The position numbers were made by a program, and so were the translations under genes. The notes under the pieces were generated by a model, which ran no database searches, was not told the DNA's origin, and saw only the letters and a list, made by a program, of their open reading frames with translations. Shown one piece after another: positions 5,186 through 11,980 of a DNA stretch of 11,980 nt. The number at the start of each line of letters is the position of its first letter. Within the stretch, counting starts at the first letter, position 1. Origin of the DNA: CAYNNP01 sp964398215 (GTDB taxonomy: Bacteria; Planctomycetota; Planctomycetia; Pirellulales; Pirellulaceae); NCBI GenBank assembly GCA_964398215.1, contig CAYNNP010000209.1, positions 1 to 11,980 on the forward strand. Direction: 5' to 3'.

Positions 5186-8100
5186 ATGCCTATCCGCAAT
5201 TTGGTTATTCGGTTTGGTTTCATAGTGGCATGCGCCATCACCAGTGTTACTCTGGCTCAGCAGCCGATGGTTGACGCTGATGTAGTGTTTCAGGAAACCG
5301 ATGGCGTTTTGGCGGTCGAGGCAGAACACTTTTTCAAGCAAACAAAAGCCGACGTTCGTGCTTTTCATTTGACGACAAAGTCGGATGCACCTGGCCTGAC
5401 ACCCGACGGTGATCCATCGCACATTGGCGGCGCAAGTGGTGGCGCGTATCTGGAAATTTTGCCGGACACACGCCGGAACCATAGCGAAAAGCTAATCCAA
5501 AATGTCAACTTCTGCCCCACTGCCGGCAAAATGGCCGTGCTGCATTACAAGGTCAATATCAACACGCCCGGCAAGTACTACGTTTGGGTTCGCGCCTACT
5601 CTACCGGTAGCGAAGACAACGGGTTGCACGTTGGAATCGATGGACAGTGGCCAGCAAGTGGCAATCGAATGCAGTGGTGTCAGGGCAAGCGGTCTTGGCG
5701 CTGGGAAAGCAAGCAGCGAACTGAAAAGGAACACTGCGGCGAACCATTCAAGATCTTTCTGCAAATTGACAAACCTGGACCGCACACGATCCAGTTCTCG
5801 ATGCGCGAAGACGGTTTCGAGTTCGATAAATGGTTGATCACGACCGATCGATCATTCAAACGCCCTTCCGACGCTGGACCGACCAGCATCGTCAAATCAG
5901 GCAAGCTTCCAAAGCCATTCGCCCTCGTCGCCGCGCCGCCAAAACCGAATGGCCCACCAGCTCCGCAACCCGATCCAAAGTCGTCCACTACCGTTTCAAG
6001 AAGCTTGCGAATGCCGGCAAAAATGTTCGCGCAAAGCAAAATGGACAACTACTACATGGACCGTGGCAAGTGGCTAGCGATTGACCCCGATAGTCACAAA
6101 TCAGCGTCAATCAAACGCACGTTTCCGTTCCCAACAGGCAAGTACCATGTCGTCCTGCGGACCGTCGGCGAAAACGATGGTAGATCGTTCTACGCAGTTG
6201 CCGTTGGTGAAACAAAAATCGGCAGCTTCACCAATCCACTTGCAGGTGAGACGTACGCCGAAGGCGCCAAGTTCAACAAGACGTGGAAGAATGTGTCGAT
6301 CACCGAGGGTGCAATCATTCAGGTCACTTCGAAAATTGGCAGCGAAGACGGCCAGGAGTTTAGCCGAGCCCGTTGGTCAGCAGTTGAATTTCGAGCGGCA
6401 GATGACGCGACCCAGAAACTGGTTGCTCCAATGCTTGCCCAGCAGAAAGAAACCAAGACAACCAAAACATCGCAGAACAAAACCAGCCCCACAAAATCCC
6501 TCAGCGATCTGCCACTGCAGCAGCCCAGGAAACCCGATGGCGACGGTTCGGTTACTGTTTCGGGTGAACTGAAACAATGGCACAAAGTCACATTTGACTT
6601 GGATGGCATGTTCGCGCACGAGAAAGACAATTCGGCCAACCCCTTTACCGATTTTCGCATGACGTTGCATCTGCAACATGCCGACGGAACAAAGCTCACA
6701 ATTCCTGGCTACTTTGCGGCCGATGGCGGCGCAGCCAACTCGGGAGCAGAATCGGGAACCACATGGCGCGCCCATTTCGCACCACCGAAAACCGGGCAGT
6801 GGACCTATCGCGTTTCATTCTTGCAAGGCAAAAACATTTTCGATGTTGCGTCCAACGCCAAGCCCACGACGCCGCCAAAGTTTAATCAGGCATCAGGGAA
6901 AATCGTGGTCGCCGAATCCGACAAAACCGGTCGTGACCTTCGTGCACACGGACAACTGAAGTATGTCGGCAAGCACTATTTGCAATTCGCCGGGTCAAAA
7001 ATGTACTTCTTGAAAGTGGGCGCCGATGCGCCGGAAACGTTGCTGGCCTACAAAGATTTTGACAACACAATCGCAGGCAATAGAAAAAAGGCTCCTTTGA
7101 AGTCATGGTCTGCCCACCTGGGCGACTGGAAAGCTGGTGATCCGAGTTGGAAAGACGGCAAGGGGAAAGGCCTGATTGGCGCGATCAACTATTTGTCAGC
7201 GAAGGGATGCAACGCGTTTTCATTCTTGACGTACAACGCTGGTGGTGATGGCGACAACATTTGGCCATTCATTCATCGTGATGACAAACTGCATTACGAT
7301 TGCAGCAAACTTGATCAGTGGGGCATCGTGCTTGAACATGGGACCACCAAGGGCATGTACTTGCACTTCAAGATGCAGGAAACCGAAAACGACGACCATC
7401 GCCGCGGCCATCAAGGCAGCAACGCGAACGTCCCAGAGTGCTTGGATGGTGGAAAACTTGGCATCCAGCGCAAACTCTATTGTCGCGAGTTGATCGCACG
7501 GTTCGGCCACAACTTGGCGTTGAACTGGAACCTGGGTGAGGAAAATACTCAGTCGCACGATGAACAACAAGCAATGATCAACTACATCGCAGACCTAGAT
7601 GTCTACGATCACAATATTGTGGTTCATACGTATCCAAATCAGCAAGACATAGTCTATCGGCCACTTCTGGGCGACGCATCAAAGCTAACTGGGACGTCAC
7701 TGCAAAACAGTAGTTTGAAAACGACTCACGAACAAACGGTCAAATGGGTTCGCGAATCGGCTAGCGCTGGTAAACCGTGGATCGTCGCCTTTGACGAATC
7801 GGGCAGCGCCGCACATGCCCAGTGCCCAGATCTTGGCTACAACGGATTCGACGGACACGATCGCCAAGGCAAAATGGCTCACACCCAACACGAAGTCCGC
7901 AAGTACACGCTGTGGGGGACGTTGATGGCTGGTGGTGCCGGCAATGAGTATTACTTTGGCTACCAGTTTGACCAAAACGATATCATTTGCGAAGACTGGC
8001 GGAGCCGCGATCAAAGCTGGGACTACTGCCGTATCGCGATTGAATTCTTTCACCAAAACAAGATCCCGTTTTGGGATATGAAGAACGCGGACGCACTGGT

Positions 8101-8365
8101 TGGCAACGCAGACAACGACTCTTCCAAGTTCTGCTTTGCGAAAACAGGTGAAGTCTACTTGGTGTACTTGCCCAGCGGCGGCACTACCAAGTTAGATCTA
8201 TCTGGCGTGACGGGGAAATTCCAAATCCATTGGTTCAACCCAAGGAGCGGAGGGCCACTTTCCAAAGGTTCCGTTACTACTGTCAACGGCGGTGCCAACG
8301 TGAACGTCGGTAACCCGCCCCGTGATACGGAACAAGATTGGCTGGTCGTTCTACGGCGCCCGTAA
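5186..8365 (+). CDS. Secreted multidomain glycoside-hydrolase-like protein (DUF5060, TIM-barrel of DUF4038 type, collagen-binding-like C-terminus)
   Basis: This is an exported protein of 1059 residues. A signal peptide covers 1-24, with a probable cut in TLA-QQ. Residues about 40-222 resemble the beta-sandwich found at the C terminus of GH115 enzymes (VEAEHF, GLHVGIDGQWPAS, EDGFEFDKWL). A Pro-rich linker (240-268) leads to a second beta-rich, CBM-like domain (about 275-403), and a Lys/Thr/Gln-rich linker follows (410-450). Residues about 455-550 look like DUF5060. A TIM-barrel-like region at about 590-965 contains NLGEEN (E785/E786) and FDESG (E871), a plausible acid/base and nucleophile pair. 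Residues about 980-1057 match the putative collagen-binding domain PF12904 (WFNPRSGG, DWLVVLRR). Known relatives act on plant or algal polysaccharides, but the substrate here cannot be read from sequence. The ATG at 5186 has no Shine-Dalgarno and gives the signal peptide directly. The gene converges on thrC with 16 bp between them. Confidence 0.85.
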   Translation: MPIRNLVIRFGFIVACAITSVTLAQQPMVDADVVFQETDGVLAVEAEHFFKQTKADVRAFHLTTKSDAPGLTPDGDPSHIGGASGGAYLEILPDTRRNHSEKLIQNVNFCPTAGKMAVLHYKVNINTPGKYYVWVRAYSTGSEDNGLHVGIDGQWPASGNRMQWCQGKRSWRWESKQRTEKEHCGEPFKIFLQIDKPGPHTIQFSMREDGFEFDKWLITTDRSFKRPSDAGPTSIVKSGKLPKPFALVAAPPKPNGPPAPQPDPKSSTTVSRSLRMPAKMFAQSKMDNYYMDRGKWLAIDPDSHKSASIKRTFPFPTGKYHVVLRTVGENDGRSFYAVAVGETKIGSFTNPLAGETYAEGAKFNKTWKNVSITEGAIIQVTSKIGSEDGQEFSRARWSAVEFRAADDATQKLVAPMLAQQKETKTTKTSQNKTSPTKSLSDLPLQQPRKPDGDGSVTVSGELKQWHKVTFDLDGMFAHEKDNSANPFTDFRMTLHLQHADGTKLTIPGYFAADGGAANSGAESGTTWRAHFAPPKTGQWTYRVSFLQGKNIFDVASNAKPTTPPKFNQASGKIVVAESDKTGRDLRAHGQLKYVGKHYLQFAGSKMYFLKVGADAPETLLAYKDFDNTIAGNRKKAPLKSWSAHLGDWKAGDPSWKDGKGKGLIGAINYLSAKGCNAFSFLTYNAGGDGDNIWPFIHRDDKLHYDCSKLDQWGIVLEHGTTKGMYLHFKMQETENDDHRRGHQGSNANVPECLDGGKLGIQRKLYCRELIARFGHNLALNWNLGEENTQSHDEQQAMINYIADLDVYDHNIVVHTYPNQQDIVYRPLLGDASKLTGTSLQNSSLKTTHEQTVKWVRESASAGKPWIVAFDESGSAAHAQCPDLGYNGFDGHDRQGKMAHTQHEVRKYTLWGTLMAGGAGNEYYFGYQFDQNDIICEDWRSRDQSWDYCRIAIEFFHQNKIPFWDMKNADALVGNADNDSSKFCFAKTGEVYLVYLPSGGTTKLDLSGVTGKFQIHWFNPRSGGPLSKGSVTTVNGGANVNVGNPPRDTEQDWLVVLRRP

Positions 8366-8381
8366 AAAACGACGCTACCGT

Positions 8382-9809
8382 CTACGAATACAACTGGATT
8401 GCTTTGATGATATCGTCCAGTTCGTTCGGGACGGCAATAGCGCGGTTTGCGTGACTGGCCTTGGTCACACCTCGGCTACCCAGCGTCTTGTTAAACACTT
8501 CCTGGTCAGTTGTATGATAGGCGACTGTTGCAGTTGGATCTTTCAGTTCGTGCCCAGTCAAAATGCAGACAACTCGATCGCTCGGAGCAATCACACCCTC
8601 GCGGCGCAATAGTTTTGCTCCCGCAACACTGGCAGCTGAAGCCGGTTCGCAGCCAAAACCACCTGCACCAACCTTAGCCTTCGCGTCCAAGATTTCTTGG
8701 TCGCTAACCTGCCGAACCACACCGTCCATCACATCCAGTGCACGCAAGCACTTCTTTAGGTTGACTGGTCGGTTGATTTCGATCGCACTGGCAATCGTAT
8801 CCGCCTTTAAATTATCGCGGTCCATAACATCGTAGTGATCGCGAATTGGGTCCATCTCAACATGTCCGCCATTCCAGCGAACACCACGGCGTTCAAACAG
8901 TTCGTACAGCGTATCGGCTCCCGCAGCATTGATCACAGCCAACCTTGGGATACGATTGATCAAACCGAGTTGCTTGAGCTCCATGAACGCTTTGCCAAAC
9001 GCACTGCTGTTGCCCAGATTTCCACCAGGCACAACGATCCAGTCGGGCACCTCCCAACGCAGCGCCTCAAGCACGCGAAACATGATCGTCTTTTGGCCTT
9101 CCAGCCGAAACGGATTGACACTGTTAACCAAGTAGATCCCAAGCTCTTTGGCGACTTGTTTGACTCGTATCATCGCGTCATCAAAATCACCTGCAATCTG
9201 AACCGTCAACGCACCGTAGTCCAGCGCCTGCGAAAGCTTGCCATAGGAAATTTTTCCGCTGCCGATAAAGATCACAGCCTTCATCAAACTCGTGGCGCTA
9301 CAGTACATTGCAAGCGACGCGCTCGTATTACCTGTGCTCGCACAAGCCGCTCGTTTCGCGTCCATCATGCTCGCGTGAGTCACCGCCGCGCACATACCGT
9401 TGTCTTTGAAGCTGCCCGACGGATTCATACCCTCGTACTGCAGATGCAATCGCCCCGAATCCATCCCGACATACTTACCAACTTTGTCAGTTTGTTGCAG
9501 CAGAGTTTGGCCTTCGCCTACGGTGACGACCTTGTCTTGTGGAACGAATGGCAGCAATTCGTGAAACCGCCAAACGCCACTAAACCGAATCGGGTTGGTC
9601 CGCTCGCTCCAGGCAGCTTCAAAATCACTCAGCTTTTTCGGCACCGCAGCACGGTCCCAGTCATAGTCAATATCCAGCAAACTGCCGCATTTATCACACG
9701 CGGTCCGAATGCTGTCAGATTCGTACGTTGCACCACAAACGGCGCTAATACACCGCTGAAAAGCAAGATTGGTTCGAGAAGCGTTGTGGTTTTGAGCGGT
9801 TTGCAACAT
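8382..9809 (-). CDS. thrC: Threonine synthase
   Basis: This PLP enzyme converts O-phospho-L-homoserine and water to L-threonine and phosphate, the last step of threonine synthesis. It has 475 residues. An N-terminal zinc-ribbon-like element carries C20, C25, C38 and C41 (CX4C-X12-CX2C), which is usual in the long bacterial/archaeal form. NPSGSFKDNG contains the PLP lysine K135. PGGNLGNSSAFGKAF is the glycine-rich phosphate-binding region, and TGHELKDP is the conserved C-terminal motif. The start at 9809 is the ATG that includes the whole zinc element; no Shine-Dalgarno precedes it. It is divergent from lspA across 172 bp and convergent with the secreted protein gene. No other threonine-pathway gene is in the window, so it is an unlinked thrC. 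Confidence 0.95.
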   Translation of the reverse strand: MLQTAQNHNASRTNLAFQRCISAVCGATYESDSIRTACDKCGSLLDIDYDWDRAAVPKKLSDFEAAWSERTNPIRFSGVWRFHELLPFVPQDKVVTVGEGQTLLQQTDKVGKYVGMDSGRLHLQYEGMNPSGSFKDNGMCAAVTHASMMDAKRAACASTGNTSASLAMYCSATSLMKAVIFIGSGKISYGKLSQALDYGALTVQIAGDFDDAMIRVKQVAKELGIYLVNSVNPFRLEGQKTIMFRVLEALRWEVPDWIVVPGGNLGNSSAFGKAFMELKQLGLINRIPRLAVINAAGADTLYELFERRGVRWNGGHVEMDPIRDHYDVMDRDNLKADTIASAIEINRPVNLKKCLRALDVMDGVVRQVSDQEILDAKAKVGAGGFGCEPASAASVAGAKLLRREGVIAPSDRVVCILTGHELKDPTATVAYHTTDQEVFNKTLGSRGVTKASHANRAIAVPNELDDIIKAIQLYS

Positions 9810-9981
9810 GACGAATCACAAAGAATTTAGGATACTCTCTACACAGATATGATCGGCACTCATGGCTCATGGCGCTAAATTCTCGCTTGCCGTGGCCGCG
9901 GAATTCTGTGGAAGATACCGATCGACCGATCAACTCTACCAAGTCCGAACATCCAACACAGACTACTTATTCTAACGGGCG
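9810..9981. other. Divergent intergenic region between thrC and lspA
   Basis: It must hold the start signals for both genes, but none is clear. On the plus strand TATTCT at 9968-9973 could be a -10 box without a good -35; it would give an almost leaderless message for the ATG at 9982. A tandem CTCATGG repeat lies near 9860-9873. No small ORF is convincing. Confidence 0.3.
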
Positions 9982-10635
9982 ATGTTCCGCCTTCAGATAA
10001 TAATGCCAACAGCCAAAGACACACCAACCGCCGATCCCTCGCCCGAAAATGGGACTTCGATCGATTTAAAGCCACGTTTCGTCGTGTATATCATCCTGGC
10101 CCTTGCGGGAGCCGGCGTCGATCTGTGGACCAAAGCCGCAGTCTTTAGCTGGCGAGATATACCCGGCCAGAAAGACATTTGGTGGGTCGTTGATGGATAC
10201 TTTGGCATCGAAACGGCAGTCAACATTGGTGCCGTCTTTGGGCTCGGCGCGGGACAAGGCACATTGTTCGCCACGCTATCGGTCGTCGCATTCATCGGGA
10301 TCATCGTTTGGCTATTCCGATATCGCGCCGCCGAATCGCTTTGGTTAACCGTCACACTTGGCCTAGTAACGGGCGGCATCTTTGGCAATCTGTACGACCG
10401 ACTCGGATTGTGGTGGCAACCTGGCTACCCAGTGGAATGGAAAAGCGGCGTTCGTGACTGGATATTGTGGCAGGCAAACGCGCAATGGAAATGGCCAAAC
10501 TTCAACATCGCCGATTCGCTACTGGTAGTTGGCGCGTTCATGTTGTTGTACTACTCCTTCTTTCTAGACCCCAAGTTGGCCTCAGACACAGCCGACCAAT
10601 CGAACTCACAACCAAACGATCAAAACAATGAGTAG
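9982..10635 (+). CDS. lspA: Lipoprotein signal peptidase (signal peptidase II)
   Basis: This inner-membrane aspartic protease removes the signal peptide of prolipoproteins after lipid addition. It has 217 residues and four hydrophobic segments (about 32-52, 93-113, 120-136, 176-195). The family motifs are NIGAVFG (near residue 81), GNLYDRL with catalytic D139, and FNIADS with catalytic D178. The two aspartates are 39 residues apart, against 19 in E. coli (D124/D143). The extra residues form a Trp-rich stretch around WWQPGYP, VRDWILW and WKWP in the periplasmic loop between the last two membrane segments. The start may be the ATG at 9982 or the one at 10003, and no Shine-Dalgarno favours either. 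The 3' end overlaps the next gene by 8 bp (ATGAGTAG), indicating a two-gene operon with likely translational coupling. Confidence 0.93.
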   Translation: MFRLQIIMPTAKDTPTADPSPENGTSIDLKPRFVVYIILALAGAGVDLWTKAAVFSWRDIPGQKDIWWVVDGYFGIETAVNIGAVFGLGAGQGTLFATLSVVAFIGIIVWLFRYRAAESLWLTVTLGLVTGGIFGNLYDRLGLWWQPGYPVEWKSGVRDWILWQANAQWKWPNFNIADSLLVVGAFMLLYYSFFLDPKLASDTADQSNSQPNDQNNE

Positions 10636-11431
10636 TGGCCCCGACACTTGGCAAACCGAATACGAAGGCCGGTTGTCCGCACTGATTGAAGTCGCCCGCG
10701 CGGCCGGTCAACACACCCTCAAGTACTTTCGCAATTCCGACCTAGTCATCGATGCAAAAAAAGATGATTCACCCGTCACAATTGCCGATCGCGAAGCCGA
10801 GCAACTGACGCGTGAACTATTAGCCCAGCGATTCCCAAACGACACGCTTCAAGGCGAAGAATTCGAGGAACAAACCGGCAGCAGTTCCTATCGCTGGATT
10901 GTCGACCCCATCGACGGCACCAAATCTTTCGTTTGTGGTGTGCCACTCTATTCGACTCTGCTGGCATTAGAACGCGATAGTAATCCTGTTGCTGGTGCAA
11001 TCTTTATCCCAGCGCTCGATGAAATCATTGTCGGCGCAAACGACTTGGGCAGCTGGCATCGCATCGGCAATGAACCTTGGACGCCGGCCAGAGTTTCATC
11101 AAAAAAGAATTTGGATGAAGCCGTATTTGTCACCAGTGAAGTAGCCTCTTTTGGTGAACGAAACGCGCAAGACATCTATGCATCAATCGAAAAAGAAACC
11201 TGGCTATCACGATCTTGGGGCGATGGCTACGGGTACTTGATGGTTGCCACAGGCCGCGCCGACATCATGATCGACCCAATCTGCAATGCCTGGGACGTCG
11301 CCGCAATCCTACCGATTCTGTTCGAGGCAGGCGGCCGTTTCACTGACTGGAAAGGCACCGCGACTGTCCGAGGCGGTGACGGCGTCGGCACCAACGGTCA
11401 CCTTCATGACGCAGTGCTCGCCAAGCTCTAA
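10628..11431 (+). CDS. hisN: Inositol-monophosphatase-family phosphatase, probably histidinol-phosphatase
   Basis: A metal-dependent (Mg2+) cytosolic phosphatase of 267 residues, the normal length for the family. Metal and catalytic motifs are complete: GEE with E77, DPIDGT at 93-98, and WDVAA with D223. Overall it resembles the HisN branch (for example the N-terminal AGQHTLKYF and DDSPVTIADREAE, and SFVCGVPLYSTLLAL). HisN dephosphorylates L-histidinol phosphate in histidine synthesis. Close relatives act on inositol phosphate or other small phosphomonoesters, so the exact substrate is inferred from overall resemblance only. The ATG lies inside the end of lspA. The partnership with lspA has no obvious metabolic sense and is probably just operon organisation. 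Confidence 0.82.
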   Translation: MSSGPDTWQTEYEGRLSALIEVARAAGQHTLKYFRNSDLVIDAKKDDSPVTIADREAEQLTRELLAQRFPNDTLQGEEFEEQTGSSSYRWIVDPIDGTKSFVCGVPLYSTLLALERDSNPVAGAIFIPALDEIIVGANDLGSWHRIGNEPWTPARVSSKKNLDEAVFVTSEVASFGERNAQDIYASIEKETWLSRSWGDGYGYLMVATGRADIMIDPICNAWDVAAILPILFEAGGRFTDWKGTATVRGGDGVGTNGHLHDAVLAKL

Positions 11432-11467
11432 CACCACCAACAGCATTGTCGCTGGGACGATAAGGGT

Positions 11468-11635
11468 TCAACGGCAGTCAACCAAGATCTGGCCAACAGC
11501 AAACCAAACGAGGCCAAATCCCACGCCAAGAAACGTGTGCAACAGTTCAACAGACATCGATCGGGCCTCGAAAAACAGAGAGGAACGGGGCGTCACATGG
11601 CCCAGTTCCTTGGCCCGACCTGGCAAGCCGATCAA
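11468..11635 (-). CDS. Small membrane protein, unrecognised (29-55 residues depending on start)
   Basis: A short minus-strand ORF convergent with hisN. From the TTG at 11635 it has 55 residues; from GTG at 11596 it has 42; from ATG at 11557 it has 29. The sequence is protein-like: a polar start (AKELGHVTPRSS), then a single membrane segment of about 20 residues including HTFLGVGFGLVWFAVGQIL, then a short polar end. An AAGGA lies 10 nt before the GTG, which makes that start attractive. The frame is closed upstream by TGA next to a T6 run. I do not recognise a family. It could be a real small inner-membrane protein, a remnant of a larger gene, or a chance hydrophobic ORF. Confidence 0.4.
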   Translation of the reverse strand: MIGLPGRAKELGHVTPRSSLFFEARSMSVELLHTFLGVGFGLVWFAVGQILVDCR

Positions 11636-11854
11636 TCAAAAAAGATCGGAAACAGAATCGTTTAAGCGATACGTCTAATCCAGACGCACACATAGCCCAT
11701 CGGCATCCTCCGCCTACAAACTCTCAAGAAAAACTATCACCCCGTACAACCGGGACCAGCATCAAAATTTCGCCAACAAGTCAATTCAGCCAAAAGCCCA
11801 GAACCCCCGATCCCAGCGACAATAATCGTGTCCAAAAGGGACCCAAGATCCTTC
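11636..11854. other. Intergenic region between the small ORF and tRNA-Leu
   Basis: No gene is supported on either strand. Short inverted repeats occur at 11628-11649 (CCGATC/GATCGG, straddling the TTG start of the small ORF) and 11672-11686 (CGTCT-AATCC-AGACG). Neither is followed by a T run on the plus strand. Confidence 0.4.
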
Positions 11855-11883
11855 TAGTCAACGCAAGGCACCGCAGTTATACT
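11855..11883 (+). promoter_or_regulatory. Promoter of tRNA-Leu(CAA)
   Basis: TATACT at 11878-11883 is a near-consensus -10 box. TAGTCA at 11855-11860 is a 4/6 -35 box with a 17-bp spacer. Transcription would start near 11890, about 6 nt before the mature tRNA 5' end, as is common for tRNA genes. Confidence 0.6.
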
Positions 11884-11895
11884 CCCACCCATCAA

Positions 11896-11979
11896 GCCGA
11901 AGTGGCGGAATTGGCAGACGCGCTGGATTCAAAATCCAGTTGGAGCAATCCAGTGAGGGTTCGAGTCCCTCCTTCGGTA
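11896..11979 (+). tRNA. tRNA-Leu(CAA)
   Basis: A class II tRNA. The acceptor is GCCGAAG/CTTCGGT with G1-U72. The D arm is typical of Leu. The anticodon stem CTGGA/TCCAG encloses loop TTCAAAA with CAA at 11930-11932. A long variable arm (TGGA-GCAA-TCCA) is present, and the T arm GAGGG-TTCGAGT-CCCTC is perfect. Discriminator A is the Leu identity base. The window ends one base later (C), so an encoded CCA cannot be judged. Confidence 0.95.
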
Positions 11980-11980
11980 C

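Noticed and set aside
8835..9830. Plus-strand ORF of 331 codons
   Set aside because: It is antisense to thrC and low in recognisable motifs; open because of codon bias on the opposite strand.
11286..11678. Plus-strand ORF of 130 codons overlapping the end of hisN
   Set aside because: It begins inside hisN in another frame. The part beyond hisN is polar and low-complexity, while the opposite strand carries a more protein-like ORF.

Overview
The window looks chromosomal and bacterial. The best guess is a planctomycete of the Pirellulaceae type. This is an inference from four things: a long secreted multidomain glycosidase-like protein with a C-terminal collagen-binding-like domain, Shine-Dalgarno-poor starts, tRNA genes without an encoded CCA end, and a moderate GC content judged by eye. 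Nothing in the window proves the taxon, and no phage, transposon or CRISPR signal was seen.

Layout. Positions 57-1219 hold eleven tRNA genes, all on the minus strand. In transcription order they are Phe(GAA), Ile(GAT), Lys(TTT), Gly(GCC), Asn(GTT), a Met-like CAT, Gly(TCC), Gln(TTG), Gln(CTG), Trp(CCA) and Val(CAC). Several depart from the tRNA consensus. The CAT gene is the most extreme, with a collapsed D arm and an altered T loop. Positions 1220-1694 are mostly empty, but contain a strong hairpin with a T run on the minus strand (1250-1294), a speculative 33-codon minus ORF, and a plausible promoter for the next gene. Then on the plus strand come a GntP-family permease (1695-3347), class II fumarase fumC (3594-5018, with a terminator hairpin overlapping its stop codon) and a 1059-residue secreted glycoside-hydrolase-like protein (5186-8365). 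Threonine synthase thrC (8382-9809) is on the minus strand and converges on the glycosidase gene with only 16 bp between them. On the plus strand, lspA (9982-10635) and an inositol-monophosphatase-family histidinol phosphatase (10628-11431) overlap by 8 bp. The right-hand 550 bp holds an easily missed minus-strand small membrane-protein ORF (11468-11635) and, after a good sigma70-like promoter, a plus-strand tRNA-Leu(CAA) reaching the window edge.

How the parts relate. The protein genes are mainly housekeeping and are not one pathway: sugar-acid uptake, a TCA-cycle step, threonine biosynthesis, lipoprotein maturation and a phosphatase likely used in histidine synthesis. The secreted glycosidase is the accessory, niche-related gene. 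The most interesting items are the divergent tRNA array, the small hydrophobic ORF near the right end, and the architecture of the secreted protein. No clearly new multi-gene system was found.
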